A stretch of 64,000 nucleotides of DNA. Source: Oscillospiraceae bacterium (lineage in GTDB: Bacteria; Bacillota; Clostridia; Oscillospirales; Ruminococcaceae). Below are positions 50,630 to 59,061 of the stretch, piece by piece. Position 1 is the first letter of the stretch. Every line of letters begins with the position of its first letter. The translations under genes were made by a program, and so were the position numbers. Location: assembly GCA_017465665.1 (NCBI GenBank), contig JAFTVU010000029.1:37940-101939 (forward strand). Direction: 5' to 3'. The notes beneath the pieces were generated by a model that worked only from the letters and a program-made list of their open reading frames with translations, was not told the origin of the DNA and did no database searches.

Positions 50630-51262
50630 TTATGCGGCTTGCATACTTTGGAATGAGCAGAGCATACATTCGCCGTCTTCAAACCAGCATTGCAGCATGA
50701 TGAAGCTTTCCGCGTCTCCGTTGAGGATATCGCGCATATAGACATAGAACGGCGCGCCGCCCTCTGTTATGTTGTATTTCTTCATATCTGCTTCTATACG
50801 CTCTGCGCTGAGCTGCCTGCCGTCCATCTCCAGCACCTCGGCACACAGCATTTCTCCGTACCCGTAGATACGGATGCTATCGCCGAAGACCTCCTTGTAT
50901 TCCTCAAGGCTCATATCGGCAGAGGCTCCGTTGAAATATGTGATACTGCTGATATCATCAGCGGCATACGCGCGTACCGAAACTCCCTCGAGCATGGGGA
51001 CATCTGCCATACAGCTGAGCTTTACTTTGTTCTCATCCTTGTCTGATGGCAGCGAGCCGTCCTCGCCGCGTACTGCAAAGTGCTCGCCCAGTGCCGTTTC
51101 AAGCGCCGCGTTTCCATCCAGGATATCTGCCTCAGTGCCGTCTACCATTATCATGGAAAGTCCCGGCTGGAATTGCTGCGTCAGCCATATCACACCAAAT
51201 GACACAGCTATGAAAAGCGCCGCAAACAGAATACCTTTCAGATACTGCAGCTTTTCGTTCAT
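50630..51262 (-). CDS. Hypothetical single-helix membrane protein
   Basis: A 210-residue protein with one N-terminal helix (about 9-28) and an extracytoplasmic domain of about 180 residues with paired acidic stretches. No family is recognised. Its ATG overlaps the ung stop by 4 bases, so translation is coupled to ung, while the symporter gene follows after 30 bases. Confidence 0.6.
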   Translation of the reverse strand: MNEKLQYLKGILFAALFIAVSFGVIWLTQQFQPGLSMIMVDGTEADILDGNAALETALGEHFAVRGEDGSLPSDKDENKVKLSCMADVPMLEGVSVRAYAADDISSITYFNGASADMSLEEYKEVFGDSIRIYGYGEMLCAEVLEMDGRQLSAERIEADMKKYNITEGGAPFYVYMRDILNGDAESFIMLQCWFEDGECMLCSFQSMQAA

Positions 51263-51927
51263 GAGAGCCTCCAGTCTATCGGCGTCATGCCGTGAGCAAC
51301 AAGGAAATCATTACACTTTGAAAAATGCCTGCACCCGAAAAATCCGTTGTATGCCGAAAGCGGACTGGGGTGAGCGCACTGCAGCACCAGATGATGTTTA
51401 TTCGTGATGAGCTTTGCTTTTGCACGAGCGTTACCGCCCCACAGCAGGAATACAATAGGTGCTTCACGCTGGTTCAGCAGCTCTATAACGCGGTCGGTGA
51501 GTATTTCCCAGCCCTGATTGCGGTGGCTGTTTGCCTGCCCCTCACGCACTGTGAGAGCAGTGTTGAGCAGCAGCACGCCGCTCTTTGCCCATTCGGTAAG
51601 CTCGCCGTGGTTCGGGGGAGCGATACCGAGATCCGCATTCAGCTCCTTGAAGATATTCTGCAGCGATGGCGGAGGCTGCACTCCCTTTTTCACGGAAAAG
51701 CACAGACCGTGTGCCTGTCCCATACCGTGATAGGGATCCTGACCGAGTATGACCGCACGCACATCGCTGTAAGAGGTGTAGCGCAGTGCGTTGAAGATAT
51801 CGTTCATGGGAGGGAAGATATTGCGTGAGGAGTATTCCGCCTTGAGAAATTCACGCAGGCGCAGGTAATAATCCTTTCTGAACTCCTCTGCCAGAAGTCC
51901 GTCCCATTCGTTTCCTATATTCACCAT
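51259..51927 (-). CDS. ung: Uracil-DNA glycosylase
   Basis: A 222-residue family 1 DNA repair enzyme that excises uracil. GQDPYHG carries the water-activating Asp and HPSPLS the catalytic loop His. ATG at 51927 gives the usual length; the longer reading frame upstream lacks conservation and runs through the flavin reductase gene. The ribosome site is weak (AAGAAG), so coupling to the upstream gene, 5 bases away, is likely. Confidence 0.94.
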   Translation of the reverse strand: MVNIGNEWDGLLAEEFRKDYYLRLREFLKAEYSSRNIFPPMNDIFNALRYTSYSDVRAVILGQDPYHGMGQAHGLCFSVKKGVQPPPSLQNIFKELNADLGIAPPNHGELTEWAKSGVLLLNTALTVREGQANSHRNQGWEILTDRVIELLNQREAPIVFLLWGGNARAKAKLITNKHHLVLQCAHPSPLSAYNGFFGCRHFSKCNDFLVAHGMTPIDWRLS

Positions 51928-51932
51928 AGCTG

Positions 51933-52529
51933 TTACTTCTTCTTTTTCTTGTAGTGCGGATTTTTCGAGCGCTTTGGCTTCACGGAAAATCCGAAGCTGC
52001 CTATCTTCTTGCCTAGTGCGAAATATGTGCCGTGGGCATAGGTCATAAGGCCTGCCTTTTCTATCATCAGTCTGCCCTTGTTGTCGATAAGAGTTTCGTC
52101 GATGTTTACGGAAACAATTTCGGCAATGAACATATCGTGGCTGCCCTGAGGGAGTATATCGGTAACCTTGCATTCCAGCGATATAGGGCACTGCGCTATC
52201 TGCGGAGCGCTTACGATGTTGGACTTTGTGGGGATCAGCTTCATCTTTGCCAGCTTATCCTCGTTGCGGGTGGACTTGATACCGCAGTAATCCACCTGTC
52301 TTACAAAGGATGAGGGCATCATGTTGATGACGAACTCACCGCTCTGCTTGATGATATCATAGGAGTATCTGCTGGGGCGTACCGAGATGTAGGTCTTGGG
52401 CGGATCGGAATTGATGATGCCTGTCCATGCGATAGTTATTGCGGCAGGCTTCTCCACAGTTCCGCAGGATACCAGTACCGCAGGCACGGGAGCAAGCAGA
52501 GTACCGCCTTTCCATTGTACTTTTTCCAT
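51933..52529 (-). CDS. Flavin reductase (flavoredoxin-like, FMN-binding)
   Basis: A 198-residue split-barrel flavoprotein. VSCGTVEKPAAITIAWTG and PPKTYISVRPSRYSYDII form the FMN-binding part typical of the flavin reductase-like/flavoredoxin group. The C-terminus is very basic (KPKRSKNPHYKKKKK). It probably transfers electrons from NAD(P)H or an iron-sulphur protein to FMN; physiological partner unknown. First gene of the operon behind the promoter at 52604. Confidence 0.85.
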   Translation of the reverse strand: MEKVQWKGGTLLAPVPAVLVSCGTVEKPAAITIAWTGIINSDPPKTYISVRPSRYSYDIIKQSGEFVINMMPSSFVRQVDYCGIKSTRNEDKLAKMKLIPTKSNIVSAPQIAQCPISLECKVTDILPQGSHDMFIAEIVSVNIDETLIDNKGRLMIEKAGLMTYAHGTYFALGKKIGSFGFSVKPKRSKNPHYKKKKK

Positions 52530-52603
52530 TTTATCTGTTTCCTTTCAATGCGGATATACCGCAGGTAAAAAATGTATTTCCGTTTTTTGTCGTATACCAT
52601 TAA

Positions 52604-52632
52604 ATTATAGCACAGTTTTACAGTGAATGCAA
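52604..52632 (-). promoter_or_regulatory. Minus-strand promoter of the flavin reductase-ung operon
   Basis: TTGCAT (52632-52627), 17-nt spacer, TATAAT (52609-52604). Confidence 0.7.
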
Positions 52633-52705
52633 GATAATTTTGATATTTTTTTCACAAGAAAAAAGAAAAAGTGTTCTGTTGGCGTGATGAGTTGCAATTC
52701 GCTGC

Positions 52706-52741
52706 AAAAAACCGCCCGTAAAGCTCAGCTCTACGGGCGGT
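52706..52741 (-). terminator. Terminator of the NatAB-CPBP operon
   Basis: On the minus strand ACCGCCCGTA / TACGGGCGGT (10 bp) followed by TTTTTTGC. Confidence 0.9.
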
Positions 52742-52753
52742 GTGATATTAAAT

Positions 52754-52849
52754 TCATGAAAACAGTGATATGAGTATCTCGCCTATTATCTCGGGGAATA
52801 TCTCAGCGATGAATTCACCCGCTGCGGAAATAAAGCTGCGTTTTTTCAT
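52754..52849 (-). CDS. Putative 31-residue amphipathic peptide
   Basis: An ORF starting 4 bases after the CPBP protease stop with a modest GGG-containing site 9 bases upstream. The peptide begins MKKR and continues as an almost regular alternation of Ile/Phe/Leu with Glu (EFIAEIFPEIIGEILISLF), ending in Ser. It would form an amphipathic membrane-active helix, as in phenol-soluble-modulin-like peptides or small membrane peptides. It is the last ORF before the terminator. No homologue is known to me. Confidence 0.5.
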   Translation of the reverse strand: MKKRSFISAAGEFIAEIFPEIIGEILISLFS

Positions 52850-52853
52850 GTTC

Positions 52854-53831
52854 TTACCCTGCAACAGCCGCCTTTTCCTTTTTTACGAAAGCACCCTTTC
52901 TGTAAAGGGAGATAAGTACGAACACACAGCCTGCAAACAGCACGAATGTAACTGCAAGACCGCCCTCAAGACCGAAGCTGCCGCCGTTGATGAATGCCTT
53001 GTTCTCATCAATAGCAGAGGACATCACGGAGGTGGAAAGACCTGTGCCGCTTACCTCAATGCCGAAGATATTGCCCTGAACAAAGTTCCACAGGGAGTGC
53101 AGTCCGCCTACGATCCAGATGTTATTGTATCTTACCATAAGCAGCGCCATGAACACACCGAACAGGAACAGGTTGAAGAATGCCAGCAGTGTAAGGCCGG
53201 GGTTCATCAGGTGGAGAGCCGCAAATACCAGCGAGCTTACCAGCACCGCCGTAACAGTGGAGTAGCGCTTGCTGATGGATACCATCAGATAGCCGCGGCA
53301 GAATACCTCCTCTGCCAGACCCTGAATGAGATAACCTGCAAGGAAGAGTATAAGCATTACAGGATTGAAGCTGTTTAAAGCTGTGATCTCAACGCTGCCG
53401 AACAGCGCACAGATACCGAATGCCGCAGCGAAAAGGCCTGCGCCGAGAGCAGCACCGATAAGGTACTGGGAAACCTTTCTTTCCTTTACGAAGCCCAGAG
53501 TATCGGATCTGCGCTTTTCAAACCAGAGGCAGTACAGCACACAGCCTACGGTCATGAATATCTGGCAGAACAGATTTACAATAGACATCCAGTCAGGTAT
53601 ATCCATTGCGATCTCCATGATAAGGTCAATATCTACTACGCCTGATGCCAGCATTTCAAGATAACGGGGGTCTGTGAACATATTGATAGTGCTGCATGCG
53701 CCGACTATCATGCCACCTATCATGTTCACAACGATGAAAACTAAGATGGAGATACCAAGCTCCAGGAATATGTTGTGTCCGCCATTGCCTGCTTTTTCCA
53801 TGAACGCAGGACGTCTGATGTCAAATTTCAT
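52854..53831 (-). CDS. CPBP-family (CAAX-like) intramembrane metalloprotease
   Basis: A 325-residue protein with about eight helices. The family motifs are in place: AEEVFCRG (Glu174, Glu175, Arg179), FAALH (His207) and HSLWN (His245, Asn249), which together form the membrane-embedded active site. Bacterial members process prenylated or small peptides, or act in bacteriocin self-immunity. It sits behind an ABC exporter and between tiny hydrophobic ORFs, which fits a peptide-handling role. Confidence 0.87.
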   Translation of the reverse strand: MKFDIRRPAFMEKAGNGGHNIFLELGISILVFIVVNMIGGMIVGACSTINMFTDPRYLEMLASGVVDIDLIMEIAMDIPDWMSIVNLFCQIFMTVGCVLYCLWFEKRRSDTLGFVKERKVSQYLIGAALGAGLFAAAFGICALFGSVEITALNSFNPVMLILFLAGYLIQGLAEEVFCRGYLMVSISKRYSTVTAVLVSSLVFAALHLMNPGLTLLAFFNLFLFGVFMALLMVRYNNIWIVGGLHSLWNFVQGNIFGIEVSGTGLSTSVMSSAIDENKAFINGGSFGLEGGLAVTFVLFAGCVFVLISLYRKGAFVKKEKAAVAG

Positions 53832-54040
53832 TTCTTGTTCCTCTTTCTGTCACGTCTGATCTTTTCGATTGTTGAGCCTGCCAGTGCAGGCAGCAGTATC
53901 AGCTGCATTATGCCTATCACCCGTGTGGGTGCATCGGGGAGACCCTCCCCGAATAAGTTTGCGATACTGATTATCATTGTTGTAAGCCCGATGAGCATAA
54001 GGCTTATGCTCCAGATGAGACCGATGGTCTTGTCGCTCAT
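53828..54040 (-). CDS. Small two-helix membrane protein
   Basis: A 70-residue protein with two predicted helices (about 6-28 and 41-56) and a very basic C-terminus (IRRDRKRNKK). AAAGGAG precedes the ATG by 5 bases, and it overlaps the CPBP gene by 4 bases, so it is a real cistron. It resembles accessory membrane proteins of ABC-2 or NatAB systems, but no family is certain. Confidence 0.7.
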   Translation of the reverse strand: MSDKTIGLIWSISLMLIGLTTMIISIANLFGEGLPDAPTRVIGIMQLILLPALAGSTIEKIRRDRKRNKK

Positions 54041-54051
54041 GGGAGCTCCTT

Positions 54052-54150
54052 TCAGTCCTTGTTCTTCTTGCTGAAGAACATGTTTTTGATAATCGCGATT
54101 ATAGACATTATGATTCCGAAGCCTACGAGAAAATAATCTTTAGGTTCCAT
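54052..54150 (-). CDS. Putative 32-residue single-helix membrane peptide
   Basis: A short ORF between the permease (7-base gap) and the 70-residue membrane protein (11-base gap). One helix rich in Ile, Phe and Met is flanked by MEPKDY and the basic tail FFSKKNKD. AAAGTGAG precedes the ATG by about 6 bases. Tight packing with neighbours favours translation, but the product is not matched to a family. Confidence 0.55.
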   Translation of the reverse strand: MEPKDYFLVGFGIIMSIIAIIKNMFFSKKNKD

Positions 54151-54157
54151 AAAAAAC

Positions 54158-55540
54158 TCACTTTCTTATTGCCATTGCGATGATATCCTTGAACTTCAGC
54201 AGATTGCCGTTGTGCAGGATTATCATTTCGTAAACCTTAGCCACAAGCACAGCCACCAGCGCTGTGAATGCTGCGAGGATAGCGATAGCTATCACTACTT
54301 CCACCATGCTGAGGTGACCCAGCAGGAGTGCGGAGGGGAGTGCAAAGGGAGAAGAGAGAGGGAAGTAATAGGAGAATATCTGCATTCCGTTTACGGATGC
54401 CGCACCGGATTCCAGAGATTCCAGATTGCCGATAACGGGGAAGTATGCAAGGTACATTCCCACAACGCCGAGGATGGAGTAGGGCTGCATTGCTGCGGGG
54501 AGATCCTCCATACGGCTCACACTTGCGCCTACAAGGGCAGCTATCAGCGAGTAGAAAACAAAGCCGAGGATGAAAATGAGGAAGATAAGAGCAACGTGCA
54601 GGATACCGAAGCTGCCGATGGTATTTTCAAGAGCGGCTGCGATCTCTGCGTTCTCAGCAGTTACAGCGGAAACGTTGTTCATGATATTCATGAGCTCGCC
54701 GCCGATACCGAACGGAGCAGATACTGCGAAAGCTATACCGCCCACAGTACCTACCAGCGTGAACTGCATGATGCATACAAGACCCATCGAAAGCACCTTA
54801 CCGATTACTACAGCAAGAGGTCTTACGGAGGTGAGCAGCAGCTCCATTACACGGGAGGTCTTTTCTGTTGCGATGGACTGTGCCACAGTCTGACCGTATG
54901 CGAATATCATCATGAACAGTACAAGGGATACAACGATGGGAACGAAGTAGTTGAGCATGCTTTCGAACATATTCCACTCGCCCTTACCTGCGGTCACCTT
55001 TGATGTGTAGACATCGCGCTGAGTCAGAGCGTAGTTCTCAGGTGTTACGCCTGCGTTCAGCAGGTTGCGGTAATCAACTGTCTGAGCTGTGATGGAGGTG
55101 ATGTAATCCACTGCCTCATCCTCAGCGTCGGGGGAGTAGTAGGTCTTTACGTTGTAGCCGTAGATCTGACCATCGCTCTCCTGAGCGGTGATGAGTATCA
55201 TAGCCTCATTTGCGGCACTTTCCAGACGTTCCATCATGTCTGCTGCGGTGAGCTCTGTTTCTGTTACCTTAAGTCCCAGCGCGGATAATGTGCCGTAGTC
55301 CTCGTCTGCCAGTGCGCCGCATTCATCGTAGATGTATACAGCCGCTGTGGAGGTAGGCTCCTGCTCGTTGCCGCCAAATATCTCCTCCTCGTCACCGAGA
55401 AGTGCAGGCAGTATGTTTATGCTGACTGCAAGCAGTGCCACGATAAGGCACATTACGATAGTACCAACAATAAAGGATTTTGTCTTGATATACTGTATCA
55501 AGGTGAAACCGAATACTTTCTGCCAACCCTTAGTCTTCAT
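54158..55540 (-). CDS. ABC-2 type transporter permease (NatB-like)
   Basis: A 460-residue permease. A first helix (about 20-42), a large extracytoplasmic domain of about 140 residues, then about five helices, the layout of NatB. NatAB of Bacillus exports sodium in an ATP-driven manner; relatives export peptides or antibiotics. ATG at 55540 overlaps the ATPase stop by 11 bases and has AAGG-type site 8-9 bases upstream. Confidence 0.85.
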   Translation of the reverse strand: MKTKGWQKVFGFTLIQYIKTKSFIVGTIVMCLIVALLAVSINILPALLGDEEEIFGGNEQEPTSTAAVYIYDECGALADEDYGTLSALGLKVTETELTAADMMERLESAANEAMILITAQESDGQIYGYNVKTYYSPDAEDEAVDYITSITAQTVDYRNLLNAGVTPENYALTQRDVYTSKVTAGKGEWNMFESMLNYFVPIVVSLVLFMMIFAYGQTVAQSIATEKTSRVMELLLTSVRPLAVVIGKVLSMGLVCIMQFTLVGTVGGIAFAVSAPFGIGGELMNIMNNVSAVTAENAEIAAALENTIGSFGILHVALIFLIFILGFVFYSLIAALVGASVSRMEDLPAAMQPYSILGVVGMYLAYFPVIGNLESLESGAASVNGMQIFSYYFPLSSPFALPSALLLGHLSMVEVVIAIAILAAFTALVAVLVAKVYEMIILHNGNLLKFKDIIAMAIRK

Positions 55541-56432
55541 TTGATGCACCAACCTTTTCTATGAATATCTCGTTGAGAGTGGGTTCTCTGAGCTCGTATC
55601 TGATGAGCGGGATGTTCTGTTCCATTATCTTGTTGAGCAGGGAGTGTGCCTGCTGCTCGGAGCTTACATTGAAGCTTATGCCATTGGGCGTGTCCTCTGT
55701 AGCGGCAAGTCCGCACTGAGCGGCAAGGGGAGTGATATCACCCTCGCACTTAACGGTGAGCTTTACTCTGCCGTAGCCTTTCTTTATCTCGTTGAGGTTG
55801 CCCTGGAGCACTGTCTTGCCCTTGTTCATTATAACGATGTCGCTGCAGAATTCCTCGATAGTGGGCATCTGGTGGCTGGACATGATGATGAACTTGTTCT
55901 TCTTGATCTCCTCGCGGATAACGCCCTTGAAAAGCTCTGCGTTCACGGGGTCAAGACCGCTGAGGGGCTCGTCAAGTATGAGTAGCTCAGGATTGGGAGC
56001 AAGTGCTGCGATGAGCTGTATCTTCTGCTGATTACCCTTTGAGAGCTGTTCTGCGCGCTTGTCGCGGTATTCGTTGACGCCCAGACGGTCGAACCAGTAA
56101 TCCAGCGACCTTACTGCGTCCGCTCTCTTCATGCCCTTGAGTGAGCAGAAGTAGATGAGCTGATCCATTATCTTGTACTTGGGGTAGAGGCCTCGTTCCT
56201 CTGCGAGATAGCCGATGGGCTGCTCTGCTGCGAGGAAGCCCTTGCCGTCCCATGTTACCGATCCGCTGTCGCTGCTAAGCATTCCGAGGATGATGCGGAT
56301 GGAGGTGGTCTTACCTGCGCCGTTCGTTCCCAGAAGAGCGAACACGCCGGGCTCGTTTATCTCGAAGCTCAGCCCGTCAACAGCGGTGTATTCGCCGTAT
56401 TTTTTTACTATACTGTCTACTTTCAATGACAT
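55530..56432 (-). CDS. ABC transporter ATPase (NatA-like)
   Basis: A 300-residue ATPase: Walker A GTNGAGKTT, signature LSKGNQQK, Walker B LLILDEPLSGLD, H-loop SSHQM, and a C-terminal regulatory domain (about 215-300) usual for NatA/drug-resistance ATPases. ATG at 56432 is chosen because AAAGGAG lies 8 bases upstream; the longer frame adds 24 residues without similarity. First gene of the six-cistron minus operon. Confidence 0.9.
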   Translation of the reverse strand: MSLKVDSIVKKYGEYTAVDGLSFEINEPGVFALLGTNGAGKTTSIRIILGMLSSDSGSVTWDGKGFLAAEQPIGYLAEERGLYPKYKIMDQLIYFCSLKGMKRADAVRSLDYWFDRLGVNEYRDKRAEQLSKGNQQKIQLIAALAPNPELLILDEPLSGLDPVNAELFKGVIREEIKKNKFIIMSSHQMPTIEEFCSDIVIMNKGKTVLQGNLNEIKKGYGRVKLTVKCEGDITPLAAQCGLAATEDTPNGISFNVSSEQQAHSLLNKIMEQNIPLIRYELREPTLNEIFIEKVGASNED

Positions 56433-56516
56433 ACCGATAAACTCCTTTTCACAAATTACATTTATGCTTTCCCTCAGAGCGTCCTCCTCGGGCGTTTTTT
56501 GCAACTGTTCATGTGT

Positions 56517-56554
56517 TGTATATACAGTATAATCGGTTTGTGCAGATTTGTCAA
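56517..56554 (-). promoter_or_regulatory. Minus-strand promoter of the NatAB operon with overlapping palindrome
   Basis: TTGACA (56554-56549), 17-nt spacer, TATACT (56531-56526). The palindrome TGTATATACA (56517-56526) touches the -10 box and covers the start site, a plausible repressor operator (GntR/YtrA-like by position only). Confidence 0.65.
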
Positions 56555-56750
56555 GGGGTTTTGTGCAAATTTTTCAAAAAATTTTCCTTGACTAAAGTCA
56601 AAAAAGCCGCAAATTCCGCATAACAGAGCGGTTTCGTGCTGTGAAAATAATTTTCATAAAACCTGTTATCTGCCATATAAACACTGTTCAGAGGTGTATA
56701 TACAATGCATTACACTTATTACAAAACGGAAACAATTATTTCAAAACAGC

Positions 56751-56787
56751 TACAGATCGGTTACAAGTGTTTACAGTTCAATTACAG
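56751..56787 (+). promoter_or_regulatory. Four phased TTACA repeats, WalR/PhoP-type
   Basis: TACA units at 56751, 56762, 56772 and 56783 are 11, 10 and 11 bp apart. The reverse complement reads TGTAAT-N5-TGTAAA-N4-TGTAAC-N5-TGTAGC. The last unit ends 14 nt before TTGACA at 56802, exactly as at 6121-6141. Confidence 0.6.
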
Positions 56788-56801
56788 TTTTGTCATAATC
56801 G

Positions 56802-56830
56802 TTGACATCTGTGCATGGGTGTGGTATCAT
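56802..56830 (+). promoter_or_regulatory. Promoter of the candidate small RNA
   Basis: TTGACA (56802-56807), 17-nt spacer, TATCAT (56825-56830). Confidence 0.7.
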
Positions 56831-56836
56831 GTGCTC

Positions 56837-57015
56837 AGAGGGAGAGAAACGGATAATAGTTTAACTAAATTTAATTAATGAGTTATCGGGCACTGTTATT
56901 CCGTGGTTTTCCTGTACAGGGTGAATATATAACCGTTCAGAGTGCTTTGGAAAAGAACTTTTTGAGCGGGCACAGGCGGCGTTTTGTCAATGACAGCGCC
57001 GCTTTTGTTTATTTG
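56837..57015 (+). ncRNA. Candidate small RNA with own promoter and terminator
   Basis: Between the promoter at 56802-56830 and a strong terminator (GCGGCG at 56976-56981 with CGCCGC at 56997-57002, inner TGTCA/TGACA, then TTTTGTTTATTT) lies about 175 nt. The 5' part folds as ACGGATAATAG with CTGTTATTCCGT enclosing TAACT/AGTTA; CCTGTACAGG is a further small palindrome. An ATG at 56878 opens about 50 codons but has no ribosome site and runs through the terminator. The next gene has its own promoter. Confidence 0.5.
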
Positions 57016-57053
57016 CAACAAAAAAATGCATGAAATTTCAGTAATAATATTAC

Positions 57054-57082
57054 TTTACAAAATCGTTAATTTTACTTAAAAT
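57054..57082 (+). promoter_or_regulatory. Promoter of the LacI-family regulator gene
   Basis: TTTACA (57054-57059), 17-nt spacer, TAAAAT (57077-57082). Confidence 0.6.
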
Positions 57083-57143
57083 ATTAATAGGAAATAAACT
57101 GTGTAAATATATCAAAATACATCTGAAAGGAACAGGCTTTATC

Positions 57144-58157
57144 ATGGTAAAAAAAGCTGTAACAATGAGCGATATCGCCAAGGTGATGAATGTAAGCACC
57201 GTAACGGTATCCAAGGCTCTGGGTGATCGTGACGGCGTAAGCGAGGAGCTGCGTGAGCGTATCAAGCAGAAAGCTACGGAGATGGGCTACCGTATGCACA
57301 CAGGAGGCAGAGGAGGTCATGACGGGCTGAGCTACAACATCGGTATAGTTGTGGCACGCCACTTCATCGGTGATGCAAGCTCCTTTTACTGGATTGTATA
57401 CCGTTACATAGTAGAGCTGCTGCAGAAGCAGAATTACTACGGTATGCTGGAGGTAGTGAACGACGCGGACAACATAGGCGAGATACCCAATTCCGTTCTT
57501 GATAAAAAGGTGGACGGACTCATTGTGCTGGGTCAGTTCTCTGATGCTTATGTGGATAAGCTGCTGGGCTGCGGCATCCCCACAGTATTCCTTGATTTCT
57601 ACGGCAGCCGCGAGGATGCAGAAACAGTTCTTTCGGATAACTTCTACGGCGCATATATGCTGACGAGCCATCTCATCGCGAACGGACACAGAAAGATAGG
57701 CTTCCTTGGCAGCATCAGCTCCACATCCAGTATACAGGACAGATACCTCGGCTATTACAAGGCTCTGCTTGAAAACAGGATACCTCTGCGCCAGGACTGG
57801 ATAATCAGCGACCGCTCCAACGAGAGCGATATCTTCCCCGAATTTACCCTGCCTGCCGATATGCCTACAGCGATCGTCTGCAACTGTGACGAGGCTGCAT
57901 ATAAGCTGGTGAATCAGCTCAAGGGCGTGGGGATATCCGTACCTGATGATGTTTCAGTGGTAGGTTACGATAATCACATCTATTCCACCATCAGCACACC
58001 CAGACTGACCACCATTGATGTAAACAGCCGCGTTATGTCTACAGAGGCTGTGGATATCATCCTGCACAAGATACGTGATGGCAGCTACAAGCGCGGACGC
58101 ACTCTGGTTACAGGCAAGCTTGTACGCAGAGAGAGCGTAAAGAATCTTAACAAGTAA
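57144..58157 (+). CDS. LacI-family transcriptional regulator
   Basis: A 337-residue repressor. The helix-turn-helix lies at about 5-50 (MSDIAKVMNVSTVTVSKALG), followed by the hinge and a periplasmic-binding-like effector domain (about 70-337) with the usual PTAIVCNCDEAA and VSVVGYDNH segments. It is a candidate regulator of the AAAACGTTTT operators at 23840 and 40318, since LacI proteins bind CG-centred palindromes; this is inference. GAAAGGA precedes the ATG. Confidence 0.9.
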   Translation: MVKKAVTMSDIAKVMNVSTVTVSKALGDRDGVSEELRERIKQKATEMGYRMHTGGRGGHDGLSYNIGIVVARHFIGDASSFYWIVYRYIVELLQKQNYYGMLEVVNDADNIGEIPNSVLDKKVDGLIVLGQFSDAYVDKLLGCGIPTVFLDFYGSREDAETVLSDNFYGAYMLTSHLIANGHRKIGFLGSISSTSSIQDRYLGYYKALLENRIPLRQDWIISDRSNESDIFPEFTLPADMPTAIVCNCDEAAYKLVNQLKGVGISVPDDVSVVGYDNHIYSTISTPRLTTIDVNSRVMSTEAVDIILHKIRDGSYKRGRTLVTGKLVRRESVKNLNK

Positions 58158-58164
58158 TAAAACG

Positions 58165-58200
58165 ATGCCGCTTTCAGTGCAGATTGAAAGCGGCATTTGA
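58165..58200 (+). terminator. Terminator of the LacI-family gene
   Basis: ATGCCGCTTTCA / TGAAAGCGGCAT (12 bp) around an 8-base loop, followed by TTGAATAA; the T-tract is weak. Confidence 0.7.
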
Positions 58201-58216
58201 ATAACACGGAGGAGCT

Positions 58217-59014
58217 ATGCTGTACAATGCAAGGAATTGCACGCTGGATATTGACGGCACGAAGATGGATTATGCGGTATTCGGCAAGGGAAAAAAGGCG
58301 CTTGTTATCATTCCGGGGCTTAGCCTCAGAGATGTAAGAGGCGCAGCCTTAGGGCTCGCGTATATGTACCGTTGTTTTGCAAAGGACTACACGGTCTATG
58401 TCTTTGACAGAAAGCGTGACATATCCGATGGATACACTGTCCGCGATATCGCACAGGATACCGCAGATGCTATGAAGCAGCTTAGGATAGAAACAGCCGA
58501 TGTCTTTGGCGTATCTCAGGGCGGAATGGTGGCGCAGTATCTGGCACTGGAGCATCCTGAGCTTGTGGATAAGCTGGTGCTTGGCGTAACTCTTTCAAGA
58601 AAGAATCCCACGTTGGAAAGAGTTATAGGCAGCTGGCTTGACAGCATACGCAAAGGAGATATCTCAGGCATTGTAAGGGATATGACTGTGCTGATGTATT
58701 CCGATGCGTATGTTAAGAGATACAGGCTGCTTATACCGCTGCTTGCGAAATTCAGCAAGCCAAAGGATATGCACCGCTTTGAGATACTTACCGCAGCCTG
58801 CCTGACCTGTGATACCTACAAGCGTCTTATGGAGCTGAAGTGTCCTGTGCTGGTGCTGGGCGGTCGGGAGGATAAGATAGTAACAGGCGAAGCATCCGAG
58901 GAGATAGCGGAAAAGCTCGGCTGTGAGATACATATGTATGAAGATCTGGGTCACGCCGCTTACGAGGAAGCGCCCGATTTCAATAAGCGTATTTATGATT
59001 TCCTGATGAAATAA
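58217..59014 (+). CDS. Alpha/beta-hydrolase fold protein
   Basis: A 265-residue hydrolase. The nucleophile Ser100 lies in GVSQGG, the acid in LVLGGREDKIV (Asp about 218) and the catalytic His in EDLGHAAYEEAP. The substrate is unknown; carboxylesters or peptides are typical. It follows the LacI gene with GGAGG 5-6 bases before the ATG, and ends at a hairpin shared with the convergent chemoreceptor. Confidence 0.82.
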   Translation: MLYNARNCTLDIDGTKMDYAVFGKGKKALVIIPGLSLRDVRGAALGLAYMYRCFAKDYTVYVFDRKRDISDGYTVRDIAQDTADAMKQLRIETADVFGVSQGGMVAQYLALEHPELVDKLVLGVTLSRKNPTLERVIGSWLDSIRKGDISGIVRDMTVLMYSDAYVKRYRLLIPLLAKFSKPKDMHRFEILTAACLTCDTYKRLMELKCPVLVLGGREDKIVTGEASEEIAEKLGCEIHMYEDLGHAAYEEAPDFNKRIYDFLMK

Positions 59015-59017
59015 CAA

Positions 59018-59046
59018 AAAGCCGAGGAGCGTATCCTCGGCTTTGA
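59018..59046. terminator. Bidirectional terminator between hydrolase and chemoreceptor
   Basis: AAAGCCGAGGA / TCCTCGGCTTT (11 bp) with loop GCGTA; A- and T-tracts are built into the stem ends. Confidence 0.85.
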
Positions 59047-59061
59047 TATTTATGTAGCGCC

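Noticed and set aside
51928-52191. N-terminal extension of ung to 310 residues
   Set aside because: The extra 88 residues overlap the flavin reductase gene in another frame and lack similarity to glycosylases; the ATG at 51927 gives the family length.
56878-57033. An ORF of about 50 codons within the candidate small RNA
   Set aside because: It has no ribosome site, runs through the terminator hairpin and its T-tract, and its residue composition shows no protein pattern.
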